This document shows, piece by piece, positions 1-7,507 of a stretch of 64,000 nucleotides of DNA. This stretch comes from Myxococcus eversor. Lineage in GTDB: Bacteria > Myxococcota > Myxococcia > Myxococcales > Myxococcaceae. Position numbers and translations under genes: made by a program. Location of the stretch: NCBI RefSeq assembly GCF_010894455.1, contig NZ_JAAIXY010000003.1, positions 496,001 to 560,000 on the forward strand, read 5' to 3'. The notes beneath the pieces were generated by a model. That model was not told the DNA's origin and ran no database searches. It saw nothing but the letters and a program-made list of their open reading frames with translations. The stretch's first letter is position 1, and each line of letters opens with the position of its first letter.

Positions 1-22
1 CAACTCAATTACATTTAAGACA
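1..22 (+). promoter_or_regulatory. Candidate promoter/leader element shared with 7479-7506
   Basis: The first bases of the window carry CAACTCAATTACAT (1-14) running into TTACATTTAAGACA (9-22). Closely related blocks occur immediately upstream of the lipoprotein gene at 7508: CAACTTGGTTACAT at 7479-7492 and ATACATCTAAGACA at 7493-7506. In both places the block abuts an ATG and there is no Shine-Dalgarno sequence. This A/T-rich patch stands out in otherwise GC-rich sequence. I infer a shared promoter or leader element; the regulator is unknown. Confidence 0.4.
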
Positions 23-108
23 TGAATGCCCGCGCCGTGGAGTGGCGGTGGACGCCCGCTTCGGTGCCCGCGCGTCGCGCCCGGCGTTTGAAAGGAACCC
101 CACAATGA
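22..108 (+). CDS. Possible 28-codon leader ORF coupled to the lipoprotein gene
   Basis: An ATG at 22 opens a 28-codon frame that stops at TGA 106-108, overlapping the ATG (105) of the following lipoprotein gene in an ATGA arrangement. The product would be Arg-rich (beginning MNARAVEWRW) with no recognisable domain. The ATG sits directly behind the TAAGACA element, as does the start of the lipoprotein gene at 7508, and it has no Shine-Dalgarno sequence, so it would be leaderless if used. It may be a translated leader peptide, or simply 5' untranslated sequence with a chance frame. Low confidence as a protein. Confidence 0.25.
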   Translation: MNARAVEWRWTPASVPARRARRLKGTPQ

Positions 109-812
109 AGATGCTGAAGCAGACCCTTTGCGGTGCATTGCTCGGGCTGTCGCTGGCGGCCTGCGGCCCCATGGACGAGGTGGAGCAGGAGTCGGCGGGC
201 CAGTCGGAGGCGCCGCTGGAGGCAGGGTGCGTATCGGTGGATGACACGCTGATGACGACCCACGCCTGCACCCACGCGAGCAACGGCGCGGACAACGTGA
301 ATGTGACGGCGAGCGCCACGCGCATCGCCACCGCGCCGGACATCAGCACGCGGCACAAGCACTACACGCTGAACCTTCCGTCGGGGGCGGAGGGCTCGGT
401 GACGTTCACCCCTGTCGCCGTGACGTCGGGCACCTCCACGGTGGAGTCCATCTCGTTCTATTTGTCGCAGAACGTGGCCTTCACGGTGGTGGACACCACC
501 ACCAGCGCCACGGTGTCGACGCTCGTCAGCGAGTCCGTCTCGGAGACGGCCTGCTCGCTGACGCAGGCCCGCGTGTATGACCTCGTCGTGGGCCGCGAGT
601 ACATCCTGGCCACGGGCCCCGCGACGGGGCACCAGGTCGGAGTCGTCCCCGAGTACCTCTTCGACAACCGGGACCGCTTCTACCGGGACCAGGACGGCGA
701 CGGGTACGGCACCAACACGCCCGTGTACCGCTACGCCTGCGAAGCCCCCGCCGGCTACGTGAAGCAGCGGTTCGACTGCGACGACACGAACCCCGCCATC
801 TTCAACTGCTGA
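105..812 (+). CDS. Lipoprotein with HACxHA domain and MopE-like C-terminal motif
   Basis: A 235-residue predicted lipoprotein. The start at 105 is preferred over the in-frame start at 42 because AAAGGA lies 8 bases before it and a lipoprotein signal begins there, with lipobox LAAC and modified Cys20. After a short acidic linker comes HACTHA (His53, Cys55, His57), then a beta-rich domain containing FYLSQNV. The C-terminus has DQDGDGYG and, near the end, DCDDTNP, the acidic pattern of the putative metal-binding MopE-type motif. The HACxHA domain recurs in the next gene (935-1927), so the pair look like paralogues. The mix of His, Cys and Asp motifs suggests metal binding, which is inference. 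Expected location is the outer membrane or periplasm. Confidence 0.85.
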   Translation: MKMLKQTLCGALLGLSLAACGPMDEVEQESAGQSEAPLEAGCVSVDDTLMTTHACTHASNGADNVNVTASATRIATAPDISTRHKHYTLNLPSGAEGSVTFTPVAVTSGTSTVESISFYLSQNVAFTVVDTTTSATVSTLVSESVSETACSLTQARVYDLVVGREYILATGPATGHQVGVVPEYLFDNRDRFYRDQDGDGYGTNTPVYRYACEAPAGYVKQRFDCDDTNPAIFNC

Positions 813-853
813 GCCTCACCCCTCTGTAACCAGAGGCCCACCGTGGCCCCTCC

Positions 854-888
854 AGCGGGGCGCCCTCTGTATTCGAGGGCGCCCCGCG
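854..888 (+). terminator. Strong hairpin terminator after the first lipoprotein gene
   Basis: A perfect 14-base inverted repeat, arms 854-867 and 875-888 with a 7-base loop, lies 42 bases after the stop codon. The stem is GC-rich, but only a short CTT follows rather than a T-run, so termination may be partly factor-dependent. Confidence 0.6.
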
Positions 889-934
889 CTTCACACCCGT
901 CCGTCCCAGCATCCCCGCGAGGAAACACCCGACC

Positions 935-1927
935 ATGCGTCTGTCTCACGTCGCCGCCCTGCTCTCCACCTGCGCTGTCCTGACCCTGACGGGCTGCGAC
1001 AACGACGACCCCCTCAACCCGAGCCCCGATGCGGGCACCGCGACGGATGCCGGACCGGACTCGGGCACTCCACCAGACTCGGGCACTCCAACAGACGCGG
1101 GCCCTGACGCGGGAGGCGACACCACGAAGCCCCACGTCACCGCGTCCAGCCCCGAGGAAGGCGCGACGAACGTGCTGCCCGTGCAGACCTACAAGGTGGA
1201 TGCGACGAACACGAGCCTGCGGCGGCTCGTCAGCATCTCCTTCAGCGAGCCCATGGACTCCACCGCCGCGCAGGTGACGCTGTTGGACGTGAGCGTGCCC
1301 GCCAACGCCGCTCGAGTCCTCACGGGCACCTGGTCCGAGGATGCGCTGACCTTGTCGCTCTCCATTCCGCGTCCAGAGTCGGACCTGCCACCGCTGGAGG
1401 AGGACAACCGCTACTCGCTGGACCTCACGTCGCTGCGGGATGTCGCGGGCAATACGCTGGACGCGGCGCATGCGGGCCTCGGCAATGGCCGACTGGACTT
1501 CACCACGGGAGAGCGGGACCGCGTCACGGAGCACGCCTGCGGGCACGCGTTGCTGGAGGCTCCCGTGGCCGTGAGGGCGGGCGCGTCTCCGACGACGATG
1601 TATCCCGCGACGGACTCGCCTCACGAGTTCTACGAGCTGACGCTGCCGGCGAGCGGGGCGTCGTTCCTCGGCTACTCGGAGGTCGTCTCCGCGGAGCGCG
1701 ACGAGCCGGTCATCATGTACCTGAACCAGGACGTCCCCGTGGTGGTGCACGACGTGACGGAGAGCGAGACGATGATTGCCTCCTCCGTGACGCCAGCGCC
1801 GCAAGTGTGCCTTCCCGCGATGACCCACGTGCTGAAGTTCACCGCGCCCGCTGGAGACCGCTTCCTGCGCCTCACCTACGGACCGACGCCACTGGAGAAG
1901 TTCACCTTCGTCTTCGAGCGATACTGA
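935..1927 (+). CDS. Lipoprotein with DAG linker, Big_5-like Ig domain and HACxHA domain
   Basis: A 330-residue predicted lipoprotein. The signal ends in lipobox LTGC (Cys21) and is followed by an Asp-Ala-Gly/Pro-Asp-Ser-Gly linker to about residue 62. Residues about 67-190 fit a bacterial Ig-like (Big_5, SbsA-like) domain: SPEEGATNV, then a strand with SISFSEPMD, and RYSLDLTSLRDVAGN. The C-terminal part starts at HACGHA (His200, Cys202, His204) and contains MYLNQDV, matching the domain of the upstream lipoprotein (FYLSQNV there). The signal-anchored, linker-extended layout points to an outer-membrane surface or periplasmic protein. A GAGGA ribosome site precedes the start. Function unknown; metal binding by the His/Cys motif is a guess. 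Confidence 0.85.
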   Translation: MRLSHVAALLSTCAVLTLTGCDNDDPLNPSPDAGTATDAGPDSGTPPDSGTPTDAGPDAGGDTTKPHVTASSPEEGATNVLPVQTYKVDATNTSLRRLVSISFSEPMDSTAAQVTLLDVSVPANAARVLTGTWSEDALTLSLSIPRPESDLPPLEEDNRYSLDLTSLRDVAGNTLDAAHAGLGNGRLDFTTGERDRVTEHACGHALLEAPVAVRAGASPTTMYPATDSPHEFYELTLPASGASFLGYSEVVSAERDEPVIMYLNQDVPVVVHDVTESETMIASSVTPAPQVCLPAMTHVLKFTAPAGDRFLRLTYGPTPLEKFTFVFERY

Positions 1928-1941
1928 CGAGCCGGTGAAGC

Positions 1942-2529
1942 TCACTCCGTGCGCTTGCGCTTGCGCGACATGATGCGACTCAAGGCCACCTCGGTGATGC
2001 CGAGGTAGGCCGCGACGTCGCGCTGTGGCACGCGCCCGCGCAGATGCGGGTTCTCCGCCCAGAAGGTGTCCAGCCGCTCCTCGGCGGACAGCTCCAGGAA
2101 CTCCTGCTCCCGGCGCTCCTTGAGCAGGAAGTGCCGCTCGGCGACGCGACGCGCCACGCGCACCCAGCAGCCGTGACCCTCTTCCAGCGTCTGGAAGTCC
2201 TGCGTCCGGAACACCAGCACCCGTGCGGGCTCCAGCGCCTCGATGGACGTCATCGACGCCACGCGTTGGAGCATCTCCGCGTAGGCGCCCAGGAGTTCAC
2301 CCTCGGCGCGGAAGGCCTTCACCGTCTCGCCGCCTCGCGCCGACACGCGCACCAGACGGAACACGCCCTGGAGCACCACCGCGAAGCGGTCCGCCGCGTC
2401 ACCGGGGCGCAGGAAGTGGGCCTTGCGCTCCACCGCCTGCTCCCTCGCGAGCGACTCGGCCCGCTCCCACTCACTCTCGGGAATGGGACCGAGCGGGGCG
2501 AGCTGCTCGTAGAGCTTCGGGAATCTCAC
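1942..2529 (-). CDS. Crp/Fnr-family transcriptional regulator
   Basis: A 195-residue regulator with an N-terminal cyclic-nucleotide-binding-like beta-roll (FLRPGDAADRFAVVLQG and following strands) and a C-terminal winged helix (RVPQRDVAAYLGITEVALSRI region) that should contact DNA. The translation start is GTG; no Shine-Dalgarno is visible in the pyrimidine-rich sequence before it. It is divergent from the desaturase-like gene at 2595, with a TTAACC-N2-GGTTAA palindrome between them, so control of that gene and of itself is plausible. The residues binding a ligand cannot be deduced. Convergent with the upstream lipoprotein gene. Confidence 0.88.
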   Translation of the reverse strand: MRFPKLYEQLAPLGPIPESEWERAESLAREQAVERKAHFLRPGDAADRFAVVLQGVFRLVRVSARGGETVKAFRAEGELLGAYAEMLQRVASMTSIEALEPARVLVFRTQDFQTLEEGHGCWVRVARRVAERHFLLKERREQEFLELSAEERLDTFWAENPHLRGRVPQRDVAAYLGITEVALSRIMSRKRKRTE

Positions 2530-2545
2530 GGGGACGAGGGCGAGG

Positions 2546-2559
2546 TTAACCCAGGTTAA
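2546..2559. promoter_or_regulatory. Candidate operator palindrome TTAACC-N2-GGTTAA
   Basis: A perfect inverted repeat, TTAACC (2546-2551) and GGTTAA (2554-2559), lies midway between the Crp/Fnr regulator start (2529) and the desaturase-like start (2595). Its dyad shape and spacing suit a dimeric Crp-type protein. It is AT-rich against the background. Binding is inferred, not shown. Confidence 0.45.
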
Positions 2560-2594
2560 GGCGGCAATCGAGCCGGGCGCCGTACACCTGGGAC

Positions 2595-3842
2595 ATGTCC
2601 ATCAACGTCTACGCGATTGCCACACCCTTCGTCATCGCCCTGGCGCTGGGCGAGTTCGTCTACTGCGTGGCGAGGCGCAACGGCTACTACAGCTTCCAGG
2701 ACTCCATCGCGAGCGTGGGCACCGCCGTCCTGAACCAGTGCGTCAACGTAGCGGTGGCGCTGCTGATGCTGCCCCTCTTCACCATCCTGGGTCAGCTCGC
2801 GCCCTGGAAGCTCGACGTCGCGTCCCCGTGGGCGCTGCTCGGGCTCTTCCTGGGGGTCGACTTCCTCTTCTACTGGTTCCACCGCTTCGGGCACCGCACC
2901 AACATCGGCTGGGCGGCGCACTCTCCGCACCACTCCACCGAGGAGCTGAACTACGCGGTGGCGCTGCGGGCCAGCGTCACGCAGCGCATCTTCTCGTTCC
3001 TGTTCTACTGGCCGCTCGTCATCGTCGGCTTCTCGCCCGAGGCGGTGCTGGCCATGGTGGCCTTCCACCTGGTGCTCCAGTTCATCCCGCACACGCGCGT
3101 CATCCCCAAGCTGCCCCGGTGGATTGAGTCCTGGCTCAACACGCCCTCGCACCACCGCGTGCACCACGCGCGCAACGCCATCTACATCGACAAGAACTAC
3201 GCGGGCTTCCTCATCATCTGGGACAAGATGTTCGGCACCTACGCCGACGAGACGGAGGAGTGCTCCTACGGCGTCACCACCCCGCCGAACACCTGGGACC
3301 CCACCGTCATCAACTTCCAGTTCTGGGCGAAGCTCGCCAGTGACGCGGTGAAGACGCGCAGTGGGTGGGACCGGCTGCGCCTGTGGGTGATGCCCACCGG
3401 CTGGCGCCCCGCCGACCTTCCGGCCCGCGAGGAGACGAAGTGGCAGCGCGAGGGCCAGGAGGTGAAGTTCCAGTCCACCGAGCTGCCCAACATCCGCGGC
3501 TACCTCGTCTTCCAGATGATTGCGTCCATGCCCTTCATGCTGCTGGTGAGCCACCACGCCTCGCCGCTGGTGGGCTGGCAGAAGGTGATGCTCAGCGTCC
3601 TGTTCTGGGGCATGGCGACCGCCTGGGGCGGGATGATGGAGTCCAAGCGCTGGGGGCTGGCGCTGGAGATGGCTCGCGTGTTCGCCATGGGCGGCGCCGT
3701 GACGCTGTGGCTCGTCCAGGCGAACGCTCCGCTGTCGTGGCGAGCCCTCACCGTGGGCTGGCTCGCCGTCACCCTCGTGTGGATCAGCGTCGCGCGCGCG
3801 AGCAACCGGAGTCCCGCGCCCGTGGCACGCGGCGTGAGCTGA
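2595..3842 (+). CDS. Sterol desaturase/fatty acid hydroxylase family membrane protein
   Basis: A 415-residue integral membrane enzyme of the fatty acid hydroxylase superfamily. The three histidine clusters that bind the di-iron centre are present: HRFGH (96-100), HSPHH (109-113) and HHRVHH (186-191). Hydrophobic segments surround them in the N-terminal half. The C-terminal 130 residues add further membrane segments beyond the core domain. The family hydroxylates or desaturates lipids or sterols with O2; among relatives, alkylglycerol-monooxygenase-like proteins share this layout. The exact substrate cannot be read. It is divergent from a Crp/Fnr gene with a palindrome between them and may be controlled by it. 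Confidence 0.88.
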   Translation: MSINVYAIATPFVIALALGEFVYCVARRNGYYSFQDSIASVGTAVLNQCVNVAVALLMLPLFTILGQLAPWKLDVASPWALLGLFLGVDFLFYWFHRFGHRTNIGWAAHSPHHSTEELNYAVALRASVTQRIFSFLFYWPLVIVGFSPEAVLAMVAFHLVLQFIPHTRVIPKLPRWIESWLNTPSHHRVHHARNAIYIDKNYAGFLIIWDKMFGTYADETEECSYGVTTPPNTWDPTVINFQFWAKLASDAVKTRSGWDRLRLWVMPTGWRPADLPAREETKWQREGQEVKFQSTELPNIRGYLVFQMIASMPFMLLVSHHASPLVGWQKVMLSVLFWGMATAWGGMMESKRWGLALEMARVFAMGGAVTLWLVQANAPLSWRALTVGWLAVTLVWISVARASNRSPAPVARGVS

Positions 3843-3847
3843 GCCGC

Positions 3848-4684
3848 TCAGTCCACCCCAGGCTCCCAGGCGCCCGAGAAGGCCGTGAAGCGCCGCGCGT
3901 TGACGGACAGCGCGCGGTGCACCTGCGTCTCGGGAGTGATATCCACCGGACCGCCGTCAGCGGGTAGCGTCAGCCGGTCGAAGTGCGCGCCCTCGAACCA
4001 CCGATGAGGGCGGGCCTCCACGACGAAGAGTCCGTCGTCGTCCAGGTCCGCTTCGATGGGAACGAAGTCCACGCGCTGGAGCTCCACGGGCGGCGGGAAG
4101 TCGAGCGCCACCCGGAAGGGCACGCGCGTCTCTCCTCGGAAGGCCGTGCCCGCCATCAGCACCGAGTGGCCTTCGAGCGGGGCCGCCGCTTCACCGAGCG
4201 CCCGCGACGGAGGCTGGAGCAGCAGCGAGAAGGAGCGCACCCGGCCAGCGATTCCCGGTGCGCGCCCCAGCACCTGGGCCTCGCCTCCGGAGAGCAGGTC
4301 GAACACCACCTCGCGGTCCCACTCCCCGAGCACCGTCCCGCCCGAGAAGAAGTCTCCGTCATGTGCATGGGCCGCGGGCACGAGCACGCTCAGCAGTGAC
4401 TCCAGGGCACGTCGCGTCTGCTGCTGGAGCGGCGAGGGATTCTCGAACAGGTAGATGGGCCCGAGCACCATCCGCGCCGAGTCGAGCCGCACGTTCCACC
4501 CGGTGTCGGTGGTGAACTCGCCCACGCGCGAGGCCTCGGGAGCGAGCGCCGTGCGCAAGCCCATGTGGAACACGATGCCTCGCCCGCCGGTGCCGGACAG
4601 TCCACACGCGGAGCTGCCACCGACAAGCGCCGCGCCCATGGACAGCATGAAGGCACGACGAGAAAGAAGAAGCGCGCGTGTCAT
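3848..4684 (-). CDS. Predicted lipoprotein downstream of the TonB receptor
   Basis: A 278-residue exported protein. An upstream ATG at 4768 overlaps the receptor stop (ATGA), but the ATG at 4684 has AAGGAGG 7 bases before it and begins a signal sequence (SRRAFMLSMGAALVGG, then SSAC), so 4684 is preferred. After the signal the mature part has DTGWNVRLDSARMVLG. This resembles QDGWSVQFTKYLVSLG in the lipoprotein on the other side of the receptor (7508-8386), suggesting two related proteins. A His/Asp-rich stretch (AHAHDGD) lies mid-protein. It probably forms an operon with the receptor and may hand a substrate to it or accept one. No named family recognised. Confidence 0.75.
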   Translation of the reverse strand: MTRALLLSRRAFMLSMGAALVGGSSACGLSGTGGRGIVFHMGLRTALAPEASRVGEFTTDTGWNVRLDSARMVLGPIYLFENPSPLQQQTRRALESLLSVLVPAAHAHDGDFFSGGTVLGEWDREVVFDLLSGGEAQVLGRAPGIAGRVRSFSLLLQPPSRALGEAAAPLEGHSVLMAGTAFRGETRVPFRVALDFPPPVELQRVDFVPIEADLDDDGLFVVEARPHRWFEGAHFDRLTLPADGGPVDITPETQVHRALSVNARRFTAFSGAWEPGVD

Positions 4685-4764
4685 GGGGCTCCCTCCTTGG
4701 CGCTCCCATGCGGCCAGGCATCGCGTCGTGCCAGGGTTTGGCGATGTTCGCTGGGACAGGCGCC

Positions 4765-7383
4765 TCATGGAGCGTCCTCCTCGAAGTCCAGATACAGCGT
4801 GAGGGTTCCTCGGAAGGTGCGCGGGGCTCCGGCGGAGAAGTGGCGCGTGGCCAGCAGGGATGCGGGCGCATCGGGCCCCCGGAAGTTGGAGACGTAGTTG
4901 AGCTCCGTCTCACGCCAGCGCGCGTCCAGCACGTTCTCCACGGACACGCCCAGCTCCATCCAGTCCCAGCGCGCGCGAGTCCCCACGTCGAAGAGGAACA
5001 CCGGCTCGCTGTAGCGATTGAGCGGCAGGGGCCGAGGCCCCACCGCGCTGTGCCCCAACGCCACGTTCCACCCGAGTCGCTCGCTGCCCACCGTGACGTG
5101 ACCTCGCACCGAGGCATCCACCCGTCCCAGCAGCGCGGGGATGTACGGCATCACCGCCCCGTCCCACAGCTTCCACGACGACGCCCCCGGAACAGGCAGC
5201 GTCGCGCGAGCCCACGCCACCGAGGCCTGCGCATCGAGCCAGTCGGCCCACCGCAGCCGCCCCGTCGCGAAGGCACCCAGTCGCTGTGAAGCACCGATGG
5301 GCTGGTTGCGCCCCAATCGCTCGTCGAAGACGAAGTCTTGCGACACGCGCGTGGCGAAGACCGCACCACGTGCCTCCAGCGAATACGGCCGCGCCTCGCC
5401 CTCCCGTTTCCAACCCAGCCCCGTCTCTCCCGAGGCGACCCGCGCATACGGCGCCAGCTCCGCGTCCGACAGCGCGGCGGCATCACTGGAGCGCGCTCCC
5501 AGCCCCGCGCTGGTCAGCCACGTGAGCCGAGACGACAGCTTCACTTCCGCGCTGGCGCGGGGACTCGCGAAGAAGCCATAGGCCTCCAGGGACTCCTCGG
5601 GGATGCGCGGCCCATCGCGGTCCACGGCGGGACGGTTCAGGTCCTCCACGCCGAACAGGAACGTGTCCAACCGCACGCCGACCCGCAGGGCCAGCCAGTC
5701 GAGCGGCTGCACGCGCAGGGACGCATATCCGCCCAGGTTCGTGGTGCGCACCTGGTTGTCGAACAAGGTGGAGTACGGCGCGCCACCGCTATCCCTCAGT
5801 CGTCGTGAGCGCGTGCGGACATCGTCGTAGCGGGCCACGTAGCCCAGCTCCAGCGGACGCGACTGTCCCAGCAGGGTGAGCCCCGGGATGTAGCGCCCGC
5901 GCAGGCCCAGGGTGCTGCCCCGGTAGTAGCCCTCCGTGCCATCTCCACGCTGCGCGTCCTCGCCCGGAGGCGTGTCCTGGATGAAGCCCGTGAAGTTGTC
6001 GCGGATGCGCGTCTGCCGCAGCACCACATAGCCCTGCTGCACCATCCTGCCGCCGCGTTTGAGCCGCGACTGGAGCTCCGCGGAGACGAGGTGACGCTGG
6101 CTCGCGCCGCCCTGGTTCTCGTCATAGAAACAGAAGAACTGCGAGTCGGCGTCCGCCGCACACGGCAATCGCGCGTCCACCACGTCCGTCTCCCGCACCA
6201 CGCCCGCTGACGCGAATCGGGCCCCAGAGCTGGCGCCGAGCAGGCGCAGCCGCGTGTCGTCTCCCAGCCGCAGCTCCACCTGCGCCATGGCGGTCGCATT
6301 GGCGAAGGAGCGATTCGGTCCAAAGCCCTGCCCCTGTCGCAGCAGCAGCCCCACGAAGGTGGCTTCAGTGGACTCGGGCGGGCCCCACACGAGCGCGAGC
6401 CGACGCGAGGCGAAGCTGCCGTAGCTGGCCGACGCGGTGAGCCCACGACGCGCGAGGCCGAGCTGGTACTCCACCGTGCCCGCCACGCCGAAGTCACCTT
6501 GCGAGGCGTCATAGGGCCCCTCGGTGACCCGCAGCGAGTCCACCAGCTCCGGGATGATGAAGTACGTGTCCGCGTACCCGTGCCCGTGGGCATGGGAGAC
6601 CTCGTTGAGAGGCACGCCATTGAGGCGCATCTCCACGTCCTTGCCCTCGCCCGCGTCGAAGCCTCGGATGAACACCGTCTCCGCATGGCCCTCGCCTCCG
6701 TGATTGGCCAGCATCACCCCGGGCGCGAGCAACATCAGGTCGGACGCCGAGTTGCGCGGCACGTCCGCGAGCTGCCCCACCTCGATGTGGAAGTCCCCCA
6801 CCGCGACGGGTGGCGGCGCCTCGGCCACGCCCCGGACCGTGGTGGAGAACCCCGGAGACGAAGCTCCAGCGGACGGCTTCGATGCCTCGAGAACATCCAA
6901 CGGTGACGACTCCCTGGTCGGCACGTCCACGGCGCCACCCACGGGCTCCGTCGACGCTGGCGCTGACAACATCTCCCCGCGCGACGTGTCCTCGGTGGCT
7001 GCTCGCGCGGACTCGGAACTCGCTCGTTCCGCTCCCGCCACCCCAGTCAGCGCCTCGCGCACTCGCGCGGGAGCGAACTGCACCGGCACATCCACCTGCA
7101 CCTCCAGCGGCACTCCACCCCGCAGCGCCGGCTCGAATCGCCAGCGCACCGCCGCGCCCATCGCCGCCCGGTCGAACACGGCGCCCGCCGACTCGCGCAC
7201 CTCCACCCGCGACACCGCGCCCCCGTCGTCAATCGTGAGCCGCAACATCACCGTCGCCGGATGCTCCAGCACTGGCGCATCCCCGGGCATCACCGGCGCC
7301 ACCGCCTCCACGGGCACCGGCGGCGAAATGGGCGGCTCCTCCAACGCCCCCACCGCACACAACACCAGCATCGCAATCCACAC
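4765..7383 (-). CDS. TonB-dependent receptor with fused N-terminal TonB C-domain
   Basis: About 872 residues. After a hydrophobic export segment and a Pro-rich stretch (PPISPPVPVEAV), residues about 45-120 form a TonB C-terminal-like domain (VSRVEVRESAG, AAVRWRFEPAL). A Ser/Ala-rich linker follows, then a plug domain (about 215-330, with VFIRGFDAGEGKDVEMRLNG and SHAHGHGYADTYFIIPELV) and a long outer-membrane beta-barrel ending in an aromatic-containing strand. The family imports ligands such as metal chelates, using energy from TonB-ExbB-ExbD. The GTG at 7383 is chosen because GAGG lies 8 bases upstream; ATG 7371 would leave a very short signal, and an upstream GTG is possible. It is flanked by two similar lipoproteins. 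The ligand is unknown. Confidence 0.85.
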   Translation of the reverse strand: MWIAMLVLCAVGALEEPPISPPVPVEAVAPVMPGDAPVLEHPATVMLRLTIDDGGAVSRVEVRESAGAVFDRAAMGAAVRWRFEPALRGGVPLEVQVDVPVQFAPARVREALTGVAGAERASSESARAATEDTSRGEMLSAPASTEPVGGAVDVPTRESSPLDVLEASKPSAGASSPGFSTTVRGVAEAPPPVAVGDFHIEVGQLADVPRNSASDLMLLAPGVMLANHGGEGHAETVFIRGFDAGEGKDVEMRLNGVPLNEVSHAHGHGYADTYFIIPELVDSLRVTEGPYDASQGDFGVAGTVEYQLGLARRGLTASASYGSFASRRLALVWGPPESTEATFVGLLLRQGQGFGPNRSFANATAMAQVELRLGDDTRLRLLGASSGARFASAGVVRETDVVDARLPCAADADSQFFCFYDENQGGASQRHLVSAELQSRLKRGGRMVQQGYVVLRQTRIRDNFTGFIQDTPPGEDAQRGDGTEGYYRGSTLGLRGRYIPGLTLLGQSRPLELGYVARYDDVRTRSRRLRDSGGAPYSTLFDNQVRTTNLGGYASLRVQPLDWLALRVGVRLDTFLFGVEDLNRPAVDRDGPRIPEESLEAYGFFASPRASAEVKLSSRLTWLTSAGLGARSSDAAALSDAELAPYARVASGETGLGWKREGEARPYSLEARGAVFATRVSQDFVFDERLGRNQPIGASQRLGAFATGRLRWADWLDAQASVAWARATLPVPGASSWKLWDGAVMPYIPALLGRVDASVRGHVTVGSERLGWNVALGHSAVGPRPLPLNRYSEPVFLFDVGTRARWDWMELGVSVENVLDARWRETELNYVSNFRGPDAPASLLATRHFSAGAPRTFRGTLTLYLDFEEDAP

Positions 7384-7451
7384 GGCGAGGACCTCACTCC
7401 TGGGTTCGGCGGCACCCCAAGACACCTCGCCACCGGAACGTCGACGGCCCG

Positions 7452-7481
7452 GAGATACAACACGGTCCGCTTGAATTGCAA
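7452..7481 (-). promoter_or_regulatory. Possible promoter of the TonB receptor
   Basis: On the minus strand TTGCAA (7481-7476) and TATCTC (7457-7452) are 18 bases apart, about 70 bases before the receptor start. Both boxes are imperfect, so this is only a candidate. Confidence 0.3.
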
Positions 7482-7506
7482 CTTGGTTACATATACATCT
7501 AAGACA
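7471..7506 (+). promoter_or_regulatory. Candidate promoter of the lipoprotein gene, shared element with 1-22
   Basis: CAACTTGGTTACAT (7479-7492) and ATACATCTAAGACA (7493-7506) match the block at the start of the window. TTGAAT (7471-7476) with TATACA (7492-7497) could serve as -35/-10 at 15-base spacing. The start codon follows within two bases and has no Shine-Dalgarno, so the transcript may be leaderless. The whole 7384-7507 divergent gap is otherwise without features. Confidence 0.4.
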
Positions 7507-7507
7507 C

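Noticed and set aside
1069..1101. Short tandem repeat coding for Asp-Ser-Gly/Asp-Ala-Gly units as a mobile or regulatory repeat
   Set aside because: It is the coding sequence of the lipoprotein linker.
755..1945. Long minus-strand ORF opposite the second lipoprotein
   Set aside because: It is a shadow of 935-1927: Arg/His/Gly-rich low-complexity translation with no domain.
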